DNA from: Smittium culicis
Lineage: Eukaryota; Kickxellomycota; Harpellomycetes; Harpellales; Legeriomycetaceae
Direction: 5' to 3'
DNA: 27,842 nucleotides
Assembly: GCA_001970855.1 (NCBI GenBank)
Contig: LSSN01006037.1
Location: 1 to 27,842, forward strand
Both the position numbers and the translations under genes were made by a program. This document shows, one piece after another, positions 17,882 through 27,400 of the stretch. The notes below the pieces were generated by a model. The model was not told the DNA's origin, did no database searches, and saw only the letters and a program-made list of their open reading frames with translations. How positions within the stretch are numbered: position 1 is the stretch's first letter; each line of letters starts with the position of its first letter.

Positions 17882-19762
17882 CTATAGCTCTAAATCGAGA
17901 GACTTAAACACTTGTTGTATTAGTGCCGCTACTTGGTAATTGGATTCATATCCAGGGTTTGGATTATGCTTAGGTTCGCCATTTAAATCATCAATTTGGT
18001 TATATAGGTTGCTTGCTGTATAATCCGTATTAATCTTTTTAAGTAACCCAGGAATAGTATCATGCGATTTTATAAGCTTCATTAACTCCTCATTTCGAGA
18101 CTCAACAAGCTGTAGAATTGTCCAAACGCCAATCTGTAAAAATGTAGGCTCGCCTTCGCACGATAAAAAGTTCTGTAAGTATAGTTGAAGGCCTCCCTCG
18201 GGTTCGTACCAATTTCTAATAAATACAGAGTAATCACTAACAGAGGCTGATAAATTTCCAATTGCTGCAGCGCTGTTACCAACTACATCCATAAAAGTAG
18301 CATGTGTTAGAGGGATTAACACTTCCAAAAATCCGCTAGATAAAATGGGTTCTTTTAAGGTGTCACATAGAGCGAGAACAGCCAGAGCAGCTGTCATCTC
18401 GCTTTTAGTTAGCATTGTAGTTTGATGATTAACTAGGCAAGAGTAAATTTTTGGCAAAATCCCATATTCTACTAGCAGTAGCTTGGTATTATCACTAGAA
18501 GCGCTTAAATTTCGAAGAGTGGATACAGAATGACAGGCTATTTCGCCGTAGTTGACGTAATTATCTTCAGAATTAGGAGAAGAAATTCCTATGGTAGTGG
18601 GGCTACTTAGTAACTGTACTAGGGGCATTAAGAACCCAGAGTTTAATAAAGCAGATTCGTTTCCGGGATGTATAGATAAATTGCGAAGACAGGCCACAGA
18701 GGCAAGGACCATATATGAGTCATTAGAAATAAGCATATTCTTTAATCCACGAAGACCGCCGTTAATAACTATATTTCTTTGGTATTCGTCGTCAGAAGCA
18801 AGGTTTCGAAGAGCTAAAGCAGCTTGGCATCGGATATTTGCTTCAGGTTCATCCATTAGTCTAATTAGTTTGGGGACTAAAGAGGGCTCGGTTTGATGAA
18901 GGTGAGCGCGACTGTTTTCGTCAACGGCTATATTGCTTATTGCGGTTGTGCTGTAATATTGAACACCAGAATCGCTGGCATCTAAAAGCTCAACAAGAAC
19001 TCGAACGGCACCAGCACTCACAAGCTGCATACGATTTTCAGGACTGTGAGTCATATTTAATAAAGCACCAGTCGCATTTTTTTGAACACGAATATCGTAT
19101 GATTTAGCAAGGCGGGATAGGGGAATGAGGGCACCGCTTTTAGCTATTTTGGATTTATTTTCTTCTGCAGTGGCGAGATTAGTTATGCAACCAACAGCAT
19201 TGCACTGTGCTTCTTTGTTTGGTGAAAGCATTTGGCGGATTAAGGGTTCGAGGCCACCGATTTTAACTATTAAAATCTTGTTTTGAGGATCAACCGCGAG
19301 ATTGCCCAAGGCAGCAGAAGCGCTTCTTAGGACTTCGAAATCAGGAGATTGAAGTAGGTATAAAATGGGATCTAGGGTTTCTCTAGAAACAGGTCTTACA
19401 TCAGCTTCAGAAACTTCACTAAAAGCGATAGCAGCGGATCTTTGCAGCTCAAAATGACCAGAGTAAGCCAAAGTGGACAGTGCGCGTAAAGGCTCGCCTT
19501 CGTAAAAGTTAACCTGAGATCGATCTAATAAAGTATGTAACAGTGGATGAGGGTAAAGTATAAATACAAAAAAAAGTAAAATTTATAGTTATAGTAAAGG
19601 GAAGAAGGCGGGGGGAGGGAGCTTACTCTCAAAGAAATCTATAAGTTGGTTAACGGCCTGTCTTTCAACATCGGCAAACAAAGGTTCATGCTCACGATTA
19701 AGTTGTTCTGAGGGTTTAAGGCAGCATAGCCTTGATATTATATTATTACAGAAGAAAGACAT
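17882..19762 (-). CDS. VAC8: Vacuolar armadillo-repeat protein Vac8 (two exons)
   Basis: Scaffold on the vacuolar membrane. In yeast it acts in vacuole inheritance, nucleus-vacuole junctions and autophagy through partners such as Vac17, Nvj1 and Atg13. I join exon 1 (19762-19627) to exon 2 (19524-17882): 592 residues, close to yeast Vac8 (578). The protein is a chain of about 11-12 armadillo repeats from residue 50 on, with family-perfect blocks: [85 protein letters not shown] and [11 protein letters not shown]. The N-terminus has Cys5, Cys13 and Cys14, the last two aligned with the yeast palmitoylation cysteines (CCLKP here, CSCLKD in yeast). It begins MS rather than MG, so the expected N-myristoyl glycine is missing from this start. 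The TTG reading upstream in exon 1 is not used. The join is inferred from phase and homology. Confidence 0.92.
19525..19626 (-). other. Spliceosomal intron of VAC8
   Basis: 102-base intron on the minus strand with donor GTAAGC and acceptor ...TTTATTAG. Splicing joins codon bases A and AT into Asn46. That restores the frame and gives DFFENRSQVNFY, matching the family sequence in that position (yeast YLEDKDQLDFY). A pyrimidine-rich segment and a TACTATAAC sequence that could act as a branch point lie inside. The alternative acceptor CTCAG (19514) would break the alignment. Confidence 0.85.
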
Positions 19763-20236
19763 TATATAGGGTATGGATATTAGAGAAGAGGCGAGTTTCA
19801 AAGTATTAAGGGATCAACTGAAGCTTTATAAGTATAGGAAAAAAGATCTCGTGATAAGGAGAGTACAAGAATAATAGATAATGTTGATAGTGTAGTGGCG
19901 GTCGAAAGATGATCTGATAACTGGCAACAGGCTCAACGCCGATTAACTCAGAAAATGTAAAGAGTAGAGGTCAGATAAAGAATCGAGAATATGGGAAGGA
20001 TCAGAAGAGAATTGAGTCAATAGATTAAGAAGCAAAAGTATATACTAAAAATGAAGAGTAGGGAAGTAGGAATAGTAAGCGGAAAAGAGTCAACTGATAG
20101 AAAAAGTATCGAAAAATACCAAATAGCAGTTTTGGCACTTTTTTTTAAAGCGATTTTTTGTTTATAAAACTTTATGCTTTTTTTTAGCAGTCAGAGCCGA
20201 TAATTATTAACTGTTAATAACTGTGCATATTATGTT
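19763..20236 (-). promoter_or_regulatory. VAC8 upstream region, strand-asymmetric
   Basis: From about 19803 to 20110 the plus strand is strongly purine-rich (many AGAAG, GGAAG and AAAAGAG strings), so the coding strand of VAC8 is pyrimidine-rich, as often seen in fungal promoters and leaders. No ORF is seen. An additional upstream coding exon cannot be excluded. Confidence 0.4.
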
Positions 20237-20412
20237 AAAGGTGTCACAGCGTTACTTGACACCTTTATTTTATTTTATTTTAGCTTTTTTTTTTTTGACA
20301 CCTTTATTTTTGTACAGGCGCTATTAGGAATTTCTGACACCAATATTCCAGGTTAAGTAAAAATTAATATTTTAAGCCAATCGAAACATCTGGGCATAAT
20401 AAAGTGTCACAG
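20237..20412. repeat. Cluster of TGACACC / GTGTCA repeats
   Basis: AAAGGTGTCA (20237-20246) and its exact complement TGACACCTTT (20257-20266) form a 10-bp inverted repeat with a 10-base spacer. TGACACCTTTATTTT occurs twice in direct orientation (20257-20271 and 20296-20310), with TGACACC again at 20335. GTGTCACAG occurs at 20241 and again at 20404. The cluster borders a decayed reading frame and may be the terminal or subterminal part of a mobile element. Confidence 0.5.
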
Positions 20413-20981
20413 GCAATTACTCCAAAGCGTATCGTGCCTTGTGTAAATCTCGGCCAATCATCAGACGCCCTAATTATCGCTGAATTCGCGTTCATTTCAA
20501 CAAGGCTCATGATTGGGGGATGCTGCCAGAATAAAGAATTTGGCGCTTTTAGAATGTTGGTAGAAATTCCCGAAGTGAGACAAATCAAAACGCCGTATGG
20601 ATGGGAGGATAATCTGCTGATTATGATACCTTCGCCCTATACCATTAAAACGCTTAATCTTATCACTAACTGGCTGAGTTCTTACTTTAATCTCTTCGAT
20701 GGTTGGTACAGACGAAAAGCGTGAAAATTACCTAAGGTGCGCTTGTTGGGTATTATATGCTTTAGCCTCTCAAGATTTGCTTACGCTTTACAACGCAAGT
20801 GAAGCTGTAATGGCTGCTGATCAGAATAAGCTATTGCTATATCTATACTTGCACTAGCTTTCGATGCTTGATTATTAATAGCTTCATCAACCCTGAAAAA
20901 ATTAGGCTGCCAAGCGGATTTTAAACAAAAGTATCTCATAACGACTGTGCATGTCCAAATATGCTGTAAGTCAAACCACAA
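20364..20981 (-). pseudogene. Decayed reading frame, possibly mobile-element derived
   Basis: One minus-strand frame runs from 20981 to the stop at 20364 with only three internal stops (206 codons). Pieces include SAWQPNFFRVDEAINNQASK, ASIDIAIAYSDQQP, NLERLKHIIPNKRT and RASDDWPRFTQGTIRFGV. Another minus-strand frame over 20724-20510 (PTIEEIKVRTQPVSDKIKRF) is also coding-like, suggesting frameshifts. The plus-strand ORF at 20404-20724 (106 codons) opens with GTG, not ATG, and is an alternative reading. The block is richer in G/C than its flanks. I recognise no domain; a gag-like retroelement fragment is a guess. Confidence 0.35.
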
Positions 20982-22193
20982 CCCATAAAATTAAGGCTGT
21001 TAAGGTTTTTAATAACCAAACCTCCAGATATATATTTATTGCCATTTATTTATTAATATATCATACATGAACTATACAATAACAAGTGTTTTGCACACAC
21101 ATGCCATTTAAAAGTATGTAGGATAATGATCACTTTTCTGTAATATAAATAATATAAAAGTCGCTTTAAAAAATAGCTTTTTTAGTACTAATATTAAACG
21201 ATCAAAATAATTATTCACATAAGTGAGTTATATATATTATTATACATTTAAAAGATCGCTAGTCTATATTTATTCGCTATAAAAAAACCAGTAATATCTA
21301 TTATACCATTAAAATAAAAATAAATTTAAAAAATAAATTAGAAAATTCAATTATATTATACAGCCAATAACTGCGTAAATGTTTTTAATGCAATAGCTTT
21401 TACATAAGCTGAGGTTATGCTGCTCCATCAAAAAACAAAAAAATCTATCCATATAGAATAATCATATCAATATGTTGTAAGCACCAAATTTGTATTTATA
21501 AAAGATTTCCTCAGCTTATTTAAGAATCTGTTTAAAATTTTATAGTAGAAAATACTGCAATTTATTTGGTATTGTTTACTATAAATTATATTATGTCCGA
21601 GTATCGTATTCTACCAATAAAATCTTATTTCCACTTTTTAATTTTGTACTTTTCCATTTAGATTTGTATACCGCTTTTCTTAAGCTATTCTGATGGAGTT
21701 TCTTTTGATTTTTGTGCATAACTTATTATTTTTTTGAGGTTTACAGCAATAAAATATTTTAATAAAATATTTTAATAAAATATTTTAATAAAACATTTTC
21801 ATTTTAGTATAGTTATATTTATTTTTTTAAAATATTTTCATCTTGTATAATTGCCATTATTCCGTTAATTAATCTCTGGAGATTTTATTATTGACAGTTC
21901 TAATTCTCATTTTATTCAAATCTCAATTATTATACCGAATTCATATACTTCAGTTTTCATCGGATTTGCTTGTTAAAATTTATTTTCATTTATTACTAAT
22001 AATTTATTAATGAAATTTTTCAGAAAATAAGCATGATTTTAAGTATAGAGCCAAAATAAAATATATATCTGTCTATAAGCTTTTTTATACATGTATGGCT
22101 TTAAAATAAAAAGATTTTTTCAGTATAGAAAAAAAAAAAACCTGAAATATCCAAAATTCAAGTCAAAAAAATGAAGAAATCATCTTAATATAA
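20982..22193. other. Intergenic, AT-rich
   Basis: No ORF or RNA gene is seen. It contains a 13-base tandem repeat (21751-21799, listed separately). Confidence 0.45.
21751..21799. repeat. 13-base tandem repeat
   Basis: The unit AAAATATTTTAAT is repeated three times perfectly, plus a partial fourth copy ending AAAACATTTT. The AAAATATTTT core is self-complementary. Confidence 0.85.
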
Positions 22194-22199
22194 TTTATT
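22194..22199 (-). terminator. Possible polyadenylation signal of the sigma-like GST gene
   Basis: AATAAA on the minus strand, 77 bases past the stop codon at 22276. It is the nearest match to the consensus. Confidence 0.35.
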
Positions 22200-22275
22200 G
22201 TGGATAATTAATATGGAAACATTTACATATTAAACAATATTAAGAAGTTTTACCCGTGGACTCGTCTGTTTACCA

Positions 22276-22878
22276 TTATTCAATGGTGGCAATAGCATGG
22301 GCAATTTTTGGGTTGGAATCCATGGAGGTAACAAGTTTCATGACGTGAGGGTATTCGGATGCCTTGAATAAACCTGCGTCACCGCTTACTGTTGCTTGGT
22401 TATATAAGGTGTAAAGAACAATATCTGGATATGTGATGCTATCACCGTGGTAGCGGCCATTTGGACTGGCGGCCAATAGGGGCTCATGGTACTTTAACAA
22501 GTATTCCAATTCTTTTTCAAACGCAGCTTTTGATTCATCGTTATTTGCACCATAAGCGTGGTCAATAAGTTTATCATAAGAATCAAGTATTTGCAAAGCA
22601 TATGATTCTAGTGTAGAAGCAACCTTATTATCAGAAGGAAGAAATCCAAATTTGCGAGCTAAATAGCGATCGACTGCTGTTGATTCAACAAGTTCATACT
22701 TGCTACCATCAGGAGCAGTTTCAGTAAGAAGTGGGAGGCGTCCAAATGGCAATGATTCTTTAATTGCGGGCCAGTCAGGGACAACATTTTTCCATTTAGC
22801 GTCTGCCAAGGAAAGGATAGTTCTTGCGGTTTGAACGCGTCCGGTGATTGGGAAGTACAAAATTTCGAAGGAAGACAT
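22276..22878 (-). CDS. Glutathione S-transferase, sigma/alpha-like (Tyr type)
   Basis: Conjugates glutathione to electrophiles in the cytosol, or isomerises or reduces lipid products. I take the ATG at 22878, giving 200 residues, the normal length. The frame stays open upstream to 22989, but that part opens with TTG and is a basic, non-family leader. The thioredoxin-fold half begins SSFEILYFPITGRVQTAR, with the likely catalytic Tyr8. The cis-Pro is in GRLPLL (Pro49), and the glutathione gamma-Glu contact is Glu65-Ser66 (VESTAV). The all-helical C-terminal domain follows from about residue 82. It ends ...AHAIATIE. No intron was found. It diverges from the omega-like GST 3 kb away. The class call (sigma-like) rests on the Tyr motif and general look; subclass is uncertain. 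Confidence 0.88.
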   Translation of the reverse strand: MSSFEILYFPITGRVQTARTILSLADAKWKNVVPDWPAIKESLPFGRLPLLTETAPDGSKYELVESTAVDRYLARKFGFLPSDNKVASTLESYALQILDSYDKLIDHAYGANNDESKAAFEKELEYLLKYHEPLLAASPNGRYHGDSITYPDIVLYTLYNQATVSGDAGLFKASEYPHVMKLVTSMDSNPKIAHAIATIE

Positions 22879-23728
22879 TTTCTTACTTATTTTTATTTTC
22901 TTAGAGGGTGAACACAAATAAGTTTTTTTACAGGTAAGTTTTTTTCCGTCGAGAATTTGTTGATGATTAACGGGAATTGATTTAGACAAAAATGCAGATA
23001 TATATATTTATTTTTAAATCAAGTATAAATATAGACAAAGCTTGATTTGGGTAGTAGGTTATTAACTATAAATATAGAGTATATTTTAGTATTTAATCAC
23101 TTTTTTACTTTTATGAATTGTGTCTAATGGTAATATAGGGTGTTTTTGATATAATCTAGATTCTTTTGAAATTCATTCTTAACTCCTCTGATGATACTAA
23201 GATTTTCAGAATTTTCAAATAAATATTATTAAGCTGAAATAAAGTTATTTATTAGCCCAGAATCTAGAATATGTATATAACATCAATATACACGAGATTC
23301 TCTGAGATTTTTATTATACCCCCCTACTATGAAAATTCATTGTTAATGTATATTATTGAAAATCATCGAATAAAATGTAAGCGAATTCTAGACCAGACTT
23401 AATTTTTCAATGAACTAACAAATGAAATTTAAAAAAAATTAATATAGGATTTTTCAAAGAAATTCTACTATAAAAAAAAAAAGCATAAAATTTAATTTAG
23501 CTTTGCTGAAGTCAATTTTACTTGGAAATTACGCCATTTCAGACATTTTTTTGACAAATCAAACGCAATCTGTATACTATAACCTATTGTATGTTGCTTT
23601 AGTATAGTTACAGTTAATGAAGTTTGTGTTAAATTAATATTTTTATAAAAATGTCATAAACCATTGTACTAATTACTGATTCCCCAACTTCATCCACAAT
23701 CAACTCCATTGTCTCACCTTTTACATCC
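22879..23728. promoter_or_regulatory. Upstream region of the sigma-like GST
   Basis: AT-rich, no ORF. On the minus strand TATA-like strings occur near 22998-23010 and 23025-23035, about 120-155 bases before the ATG. None can be singled out. Confidence 0.3.
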
Positions 23729-23787
23729 CATTGACCAATGAGTATTCCTCCTCATTCCTAATATGTTTAGTCATTTACTATATAAAG
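23729..23787 (+). promoter_or_regulatory. Orphan CCAAT plus TATA promoter-like block
   Basis: A palindromic CATTGACCAATG (23729-23740, containing CCAAT) is followed 38 bases later by a canonical TATATAAAG (23779-23787). It lies in a stretch (23685-23800) clearly richer in C than its surroundings. Only a 7-codon ORF (ATG at 23815, MSFNNKS) follows, so no gene is evident downstream. It could drive a non-coding RNA, a gene with an unseen split structure, or be left from a lost gene. Confidence 0.35.
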
Positions 23788-25764
23788 ACAACATAATCCT
23801 TACCATGATATAATATGTCGTTCAACAACAAGTCATAAGTCTAGTCTAGTCTTTAATTCCTTTTTATACAAAATCTCATAATAAATAAACTAATTATCTT
23901 TAAGCTTTCAACGTCATTAATACCAACCGTGACAAAAAAATAAAAAAAATGATATTCTTAAATTACAGTTTAAATTGAAACAAATCGTTTTTATTATTAC
24001 TATTTTTTAATCACAAAGTTTTTCTGGAATGATAACAATAATCGAAACTGTGTCTTAAAGTAATTTAAAAAATATTTTTGAGGTACAAGGCATTAAAGTA
24101 GTAGTACATTGTGTCTGTTATTATTATTTTGAAATTTACTAATTATTAATTTACAGTGCATTTACGACTATGGCCAACAACTGGTTGTGAAAAGTTAACG
24201 AATAGAATAGCCTGATAAAAAACTCCGTTTCCAAAAATATACCATTTGGAAGATTCTTAATAAAGGAAGTATTTTATAGCGTAAATTGTTACAGTATATA
24301 AATTCTAATAAAAAATTATAGCTAATGAATTATAGCATTGATTTACTTTAGAAAATAACTATTTCAAAACTAAATCAATAATTAGAAAAGCTGATATGTC
24401 TTCTCTTTTTCATGGATAATATTAACAATTAATGGATATTCAGGAATAACATTATTTTGCAATAAATGCCCTCTTCGTTCGGCATCTCCCATTTGTACAT
24501 GCATTTTGTTATGTGGGGTTACTGTTATGGTTTAATTATTAATTATTAGTAACATATTTTTTCGTTATTTTTGAACTATTAGAAATTATATTCACGTGAG
24601 AATTTTTCAAGGAGAGATACTCGCAGTATTAAAATATTATAGCATATAATCCCCCCCCCACTGTTTAAAGTATTATTTGAAAAAAATTAGTCAATAAAGC
24701 TGTGATTCTAAATACATCTGTTTCTATTAAATTTCAGAAAATAGATCGACTTGAAATAAGTATAGCATCTTCTAGTACTACATCCTCATATGAACATCGA
24801 GACTCAAATTCTCCAATTTTCCCACTATTTTCTCATTATCACTCAATAAATAATAAAGATTGGCAAAAAATAAACTCATTTATTTATTTAATATTATTTG
24901 ACTGTGGTTCTTAAGAAAATCAATTAAACATAGCGAGATGTTATTTTTAAACCAATTTAATTTTTATCCTTGATTAATTAGTGTATTCCATAATTGATAT
25001 TAGGCGTTTGATAAATGGTATATTATACCAAATTCGATAAACATGCAGAGTGAATTTAAATTCAGATGGATAATTAGTACTGAAATGTGGTGTAGGCTAG
25101 TCAGTTATTTTTTCATCTCAGATGAGCTTTAATTGAAGAATTAATTTTAAATTCTATGCTAATATAGGGGGTTTTACCTGAAAATTTATGATCAAATCAT
25201 TATAAGGAGTTTATCGAACTGAAGAATTGGTTTTTAAGTTGTTTGTAATTAAAATTAAAAAAATGGGGTTTTATAAATATCAGAAAATTTATATATAAAG
25301 TATCTCAGCAAGTACTATAAGAACATTATTTTTTATAAAAATGTTCTAGACTATATATAATAAGACGTTAATCAAGATTCTAGTAACAAATAATATTCTG
25401 CGATTAAAAAAATATATCTAGTACCAATTTAACATAAAACTTTAATATACTCACTTTATTTGTTATTTTAGTAAATAATAGCAGAGGCTAAAATTAAATA
25501 TTTTCAAATACCAATAGAGTTCTAGAAGTTTTTTTGTAAGCCAAATTTATTAAAATTTACTTTTTATGCTTTATACTAGAATAAATTGCATCATTATTTC
25601 AACTATAAACATCTGTAAGAGAAATAGCTTGAGAAATAATATAGACTGAATTCGATAATCTAACTATTTTACAATTTTGGATGCCAGAAGATTAAACTCT
25701 CATTAAATCGATGATTAACTTATGAAATAATCTTTATGTATATAACTACACTAATGAAAAAAAG
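23788..25764. other. Intergenic between the two GST genes
   Basis: AT-rich with no supported gene. A 70-codon frame at 24702-24914 (plus) opens with GTG and has low-complexity Ser-rich content; I do not consider it real. A run of nine C at 24651-24659 is notable in such AT-rich DNA. Confidence 0.4.
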
Positions 25765-25772
25765 TATAAATA
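25765..25772 (+). promoter_or_regulatory. TATA box of the omega-like GST gene
   Basis: TATAAATA, 106 bases upstream of the ATG, followed by a C/A-rich leader (CATCGCAGTG...ACACAAATAAACACG) that looks like a transcribed 5' UTR. Confidence 0.55.
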
Positions 25773-25877
25773 GACACAAATTTCCTTACTTTAAATAAGA
25801 AAATCATCGCAGTGTTCTTAAACCAAATACACAAATAAACACGTATTATAAACCGACTTCAAAGTAAAAGAATTAAA

Positions 25878-26561
25878 ATGGCACAATTCAACCCTGATAA
25901 ACCAACGCTCTACTCTTCAAGAATTTGCCCTTTTGCTCAAAGGGCTGTAATTGCTATGACTGAAGCTGGAATTGACTACGAAGACGTCTTTGTTGATCTA
26001 TTCAACAAACCTGATTGGTACTCTCAAATCCATCCTCAAGGATTAGTACCTGCTGTCAGACTTCCAGGTGGAAAAGCCCTGACTGAATCTCAATTTATTG
26101 TATATTATGCCGCAGATGTAAACGAAAAGTTGTATCCTAAAACCCCAGTCGAAAGATACGATACCCGCCAATTAATGGACTACATTGACAAAAAAGTAAT
26201 GCCCAACTATTATAAGATCATGATTGGACCAGTTGAGGAAGTAGTATCTGTTAGAGAAGATATGCAGATCAGAATCAGAGAGCTTAACGAAAAATTGCTG
26301 GAAATCAATCCCAATGGAATATACGTACACGGTGATTCGCTCACCATTGCCGATATTTACTTACTTCCACTAGTTCAAAGATACTATCTTGGAGTAAGAA
26401 AGCACAGTCTCCCTGCGCTAGATGAAACTGGTTTGGAAAGATTCGTCAAGTGGAAAAAAACCTTATTTGAACTTCCTTCTTTCAAGAAATCTTTTGACTC
26501 GGAGGATGACATCTGGACTGCTTTATCAAACTTGAAGAAAAGACTTGACGCACAAAAATAA
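25878..26561 (+). CDS. Glutathione S-transferase, omega-like (Cys type)
   Basis: Likely a glutathione-dependent thioltransferase or reductase (dehydroascorbate reductase or glutathionyl-hydroquinone-type activity is known in related Cys-GSTs), cytosolic. 227 residues. The N-terminal thioredoxin fold reads TLYSSRICPFAQRAVIA, with the probable catalytic Cys17 in a CPFA motif rather than Tyr or Ser. The cis-Pro is Pro58 (QGLVPAVRL), and the glutathione-binding Glu70-Ser71 is in LTESQFI. The C-terminal helical domain contains the N-capping motif GDSLTIADIYLLPL, with the Ser-x-x-Asp pattern of GSTs. No intron and no signal peptide. It has a TATA box upstream and AATAAA downstream. Chemically distinct from the Tyr-type GST at 22276, so it is not a recent duplicate. 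Omega-like class is likely; exact subclass is open. Confidence 0.92.
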   Translation: MAQFNPDKPTLYSSRICPFAQRAVIAMTEAGIDYEDVFVDLFNKPDWYSQIHPQGLVPAVRLPGGKALTESQFIVYYAADVNEKLYPKTPVERYDTRQLMDYIDKKVMPNYYKIMIGPVEEVVSVREDMQIRIRELNEKLLEINPNGIYVHGDSLTIADIYLLPLVQRYYLGVRKHSLPALDETGLERFVKWKKTLFELPSFKKSFDSEDDIWTALSNLKKRLDAQK

Positions 26562-26587
26562 TCTTTTTAAAGTATTTTTTGTTTCTA

Positions 26588-26593
26588 AATAAA
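26588..26593 (+). terminator. Polyadenylation signal of the omega-like GST gene
   Basis: AATAAA, 27 bases after the stop codon. Confidence 0.55.
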
Positions 26594-26776
26594 CTTTATA
26601 TCACATAACATTCTTGTTTTTTTTTGTCACCATTATACAGTAAAATTTATTTAAATTGAAAAATGTTTCGATTCTCATCAAATTTGACAAACATTAGTAT
26701 TACTGATTTAATCCTCGTAACCCCTATCTATGTCTGATATAATTTATAGTTTTCCGAATCTAACCTACCAGATACC

Positions 26777-27048
26777 ATGCACACAAATTCTCTTTCTCAA
26801 ACTCTGGCGTCGAATAAGAATCCCACCCTTAGTAACCGAGAAAAATTAAGCGAAAAAATCAAGTATTGCAACTAATGCCGAAGTCCTACGGCTTTGAGTA
26901 CTAATCCAAAATTATTCGCCTCATCAAGAGATATGTCTTAACCTTTTCAAGAGTATAAGTAAAGCATAAACTCTATGAGACCTACTCTCACAAACTTAGA
27001 AAAGTTTTTCTTGGGCGAGCCAATAGGATTAGAGAATCTACAAAATAA
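26777..27048 (+). pseudogene. Decayed coding fragment, probably mobile-element derived
   Basis: An ATG at 26777 opens MHTNSLSQTLASNKNPTLSN...KIKYCN, then stops. A shifted frame from the ATG at 26875 continues MPKSYGFEY-x-SKIIRLIKRY, LTFSRV-x-VKHKLYETYSHK and KVFLGRANRIRESTK to the TAA at 27046. One frameshift and two stops interrupt an otherwise coherent sequence of about 90 residues. Base composition is richer in G/C than the intergenic DNA. I recognise no domain. Confidence 0.4.
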
Positions 27049-27400
27049 TATTTCTTGTCTATTATTCACTTTTTTTTTACGCCCATGCTAAATAAAATTG
27101 ACTATAACCATCGAACGCGTAGTCTATCGACTTTAACTTATTAATACAACTTTTTTGACCTTACAAAAAGCTACATTTTGGTACAAGTTTGGTCTCTGTA
27201 GGCTAAGTTCAACTATTGCAATTAAATTGTAAGTGCCCAAATTTGGTGCACGTTTTTAATTAGCCAAATCGAAAAAAAAAGTACGCAAATCGCCGAATTT
27301 AACGAATTTGATTATTTCGACTAATTTGTGACGCATAAAAAAGCCTACAAAAAAAAAAAAAAAAAAGCAAAGCAGAAAAAAAACAACTTTACCTACCATT
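27049..27400. other. Intergenic with poly(A) tract
   Basis: No gene is seen. An A-rich tract lies at 27349-27393, with a pure run of about 18 A at 27349-27366. The minus-strand open frame at 27256-27543 is a poly-Phe artefact of this tract. Confidence 0.4.

Noticed and set aside
18082..18896. ORFs overlapping VAC8 in other frames
   Set aside because: Shadows of the armadillo-repeat coding sequence.
20404..20724. 106-codon plus-strand ORF
   Set aside because: Starts with GTG and no ATG near the front; the overlapping minus-strand frame extends over a longer region. I kept the region as a decayed frame rather than an intact gene, although the plus reading remains an alternative.
22879..22989. 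N-terminal extension of the sigma-like GST (37 residues)
   Set aside because: Opens with TTG; the family N-terminus begins at the ATG at 22878, and the extension is basic leader sequence without homology.
24702..24914. 70-codon plus-strand ORF
   Set aside because: GTG start, Ser-rich low complexity, no promoter or domain.
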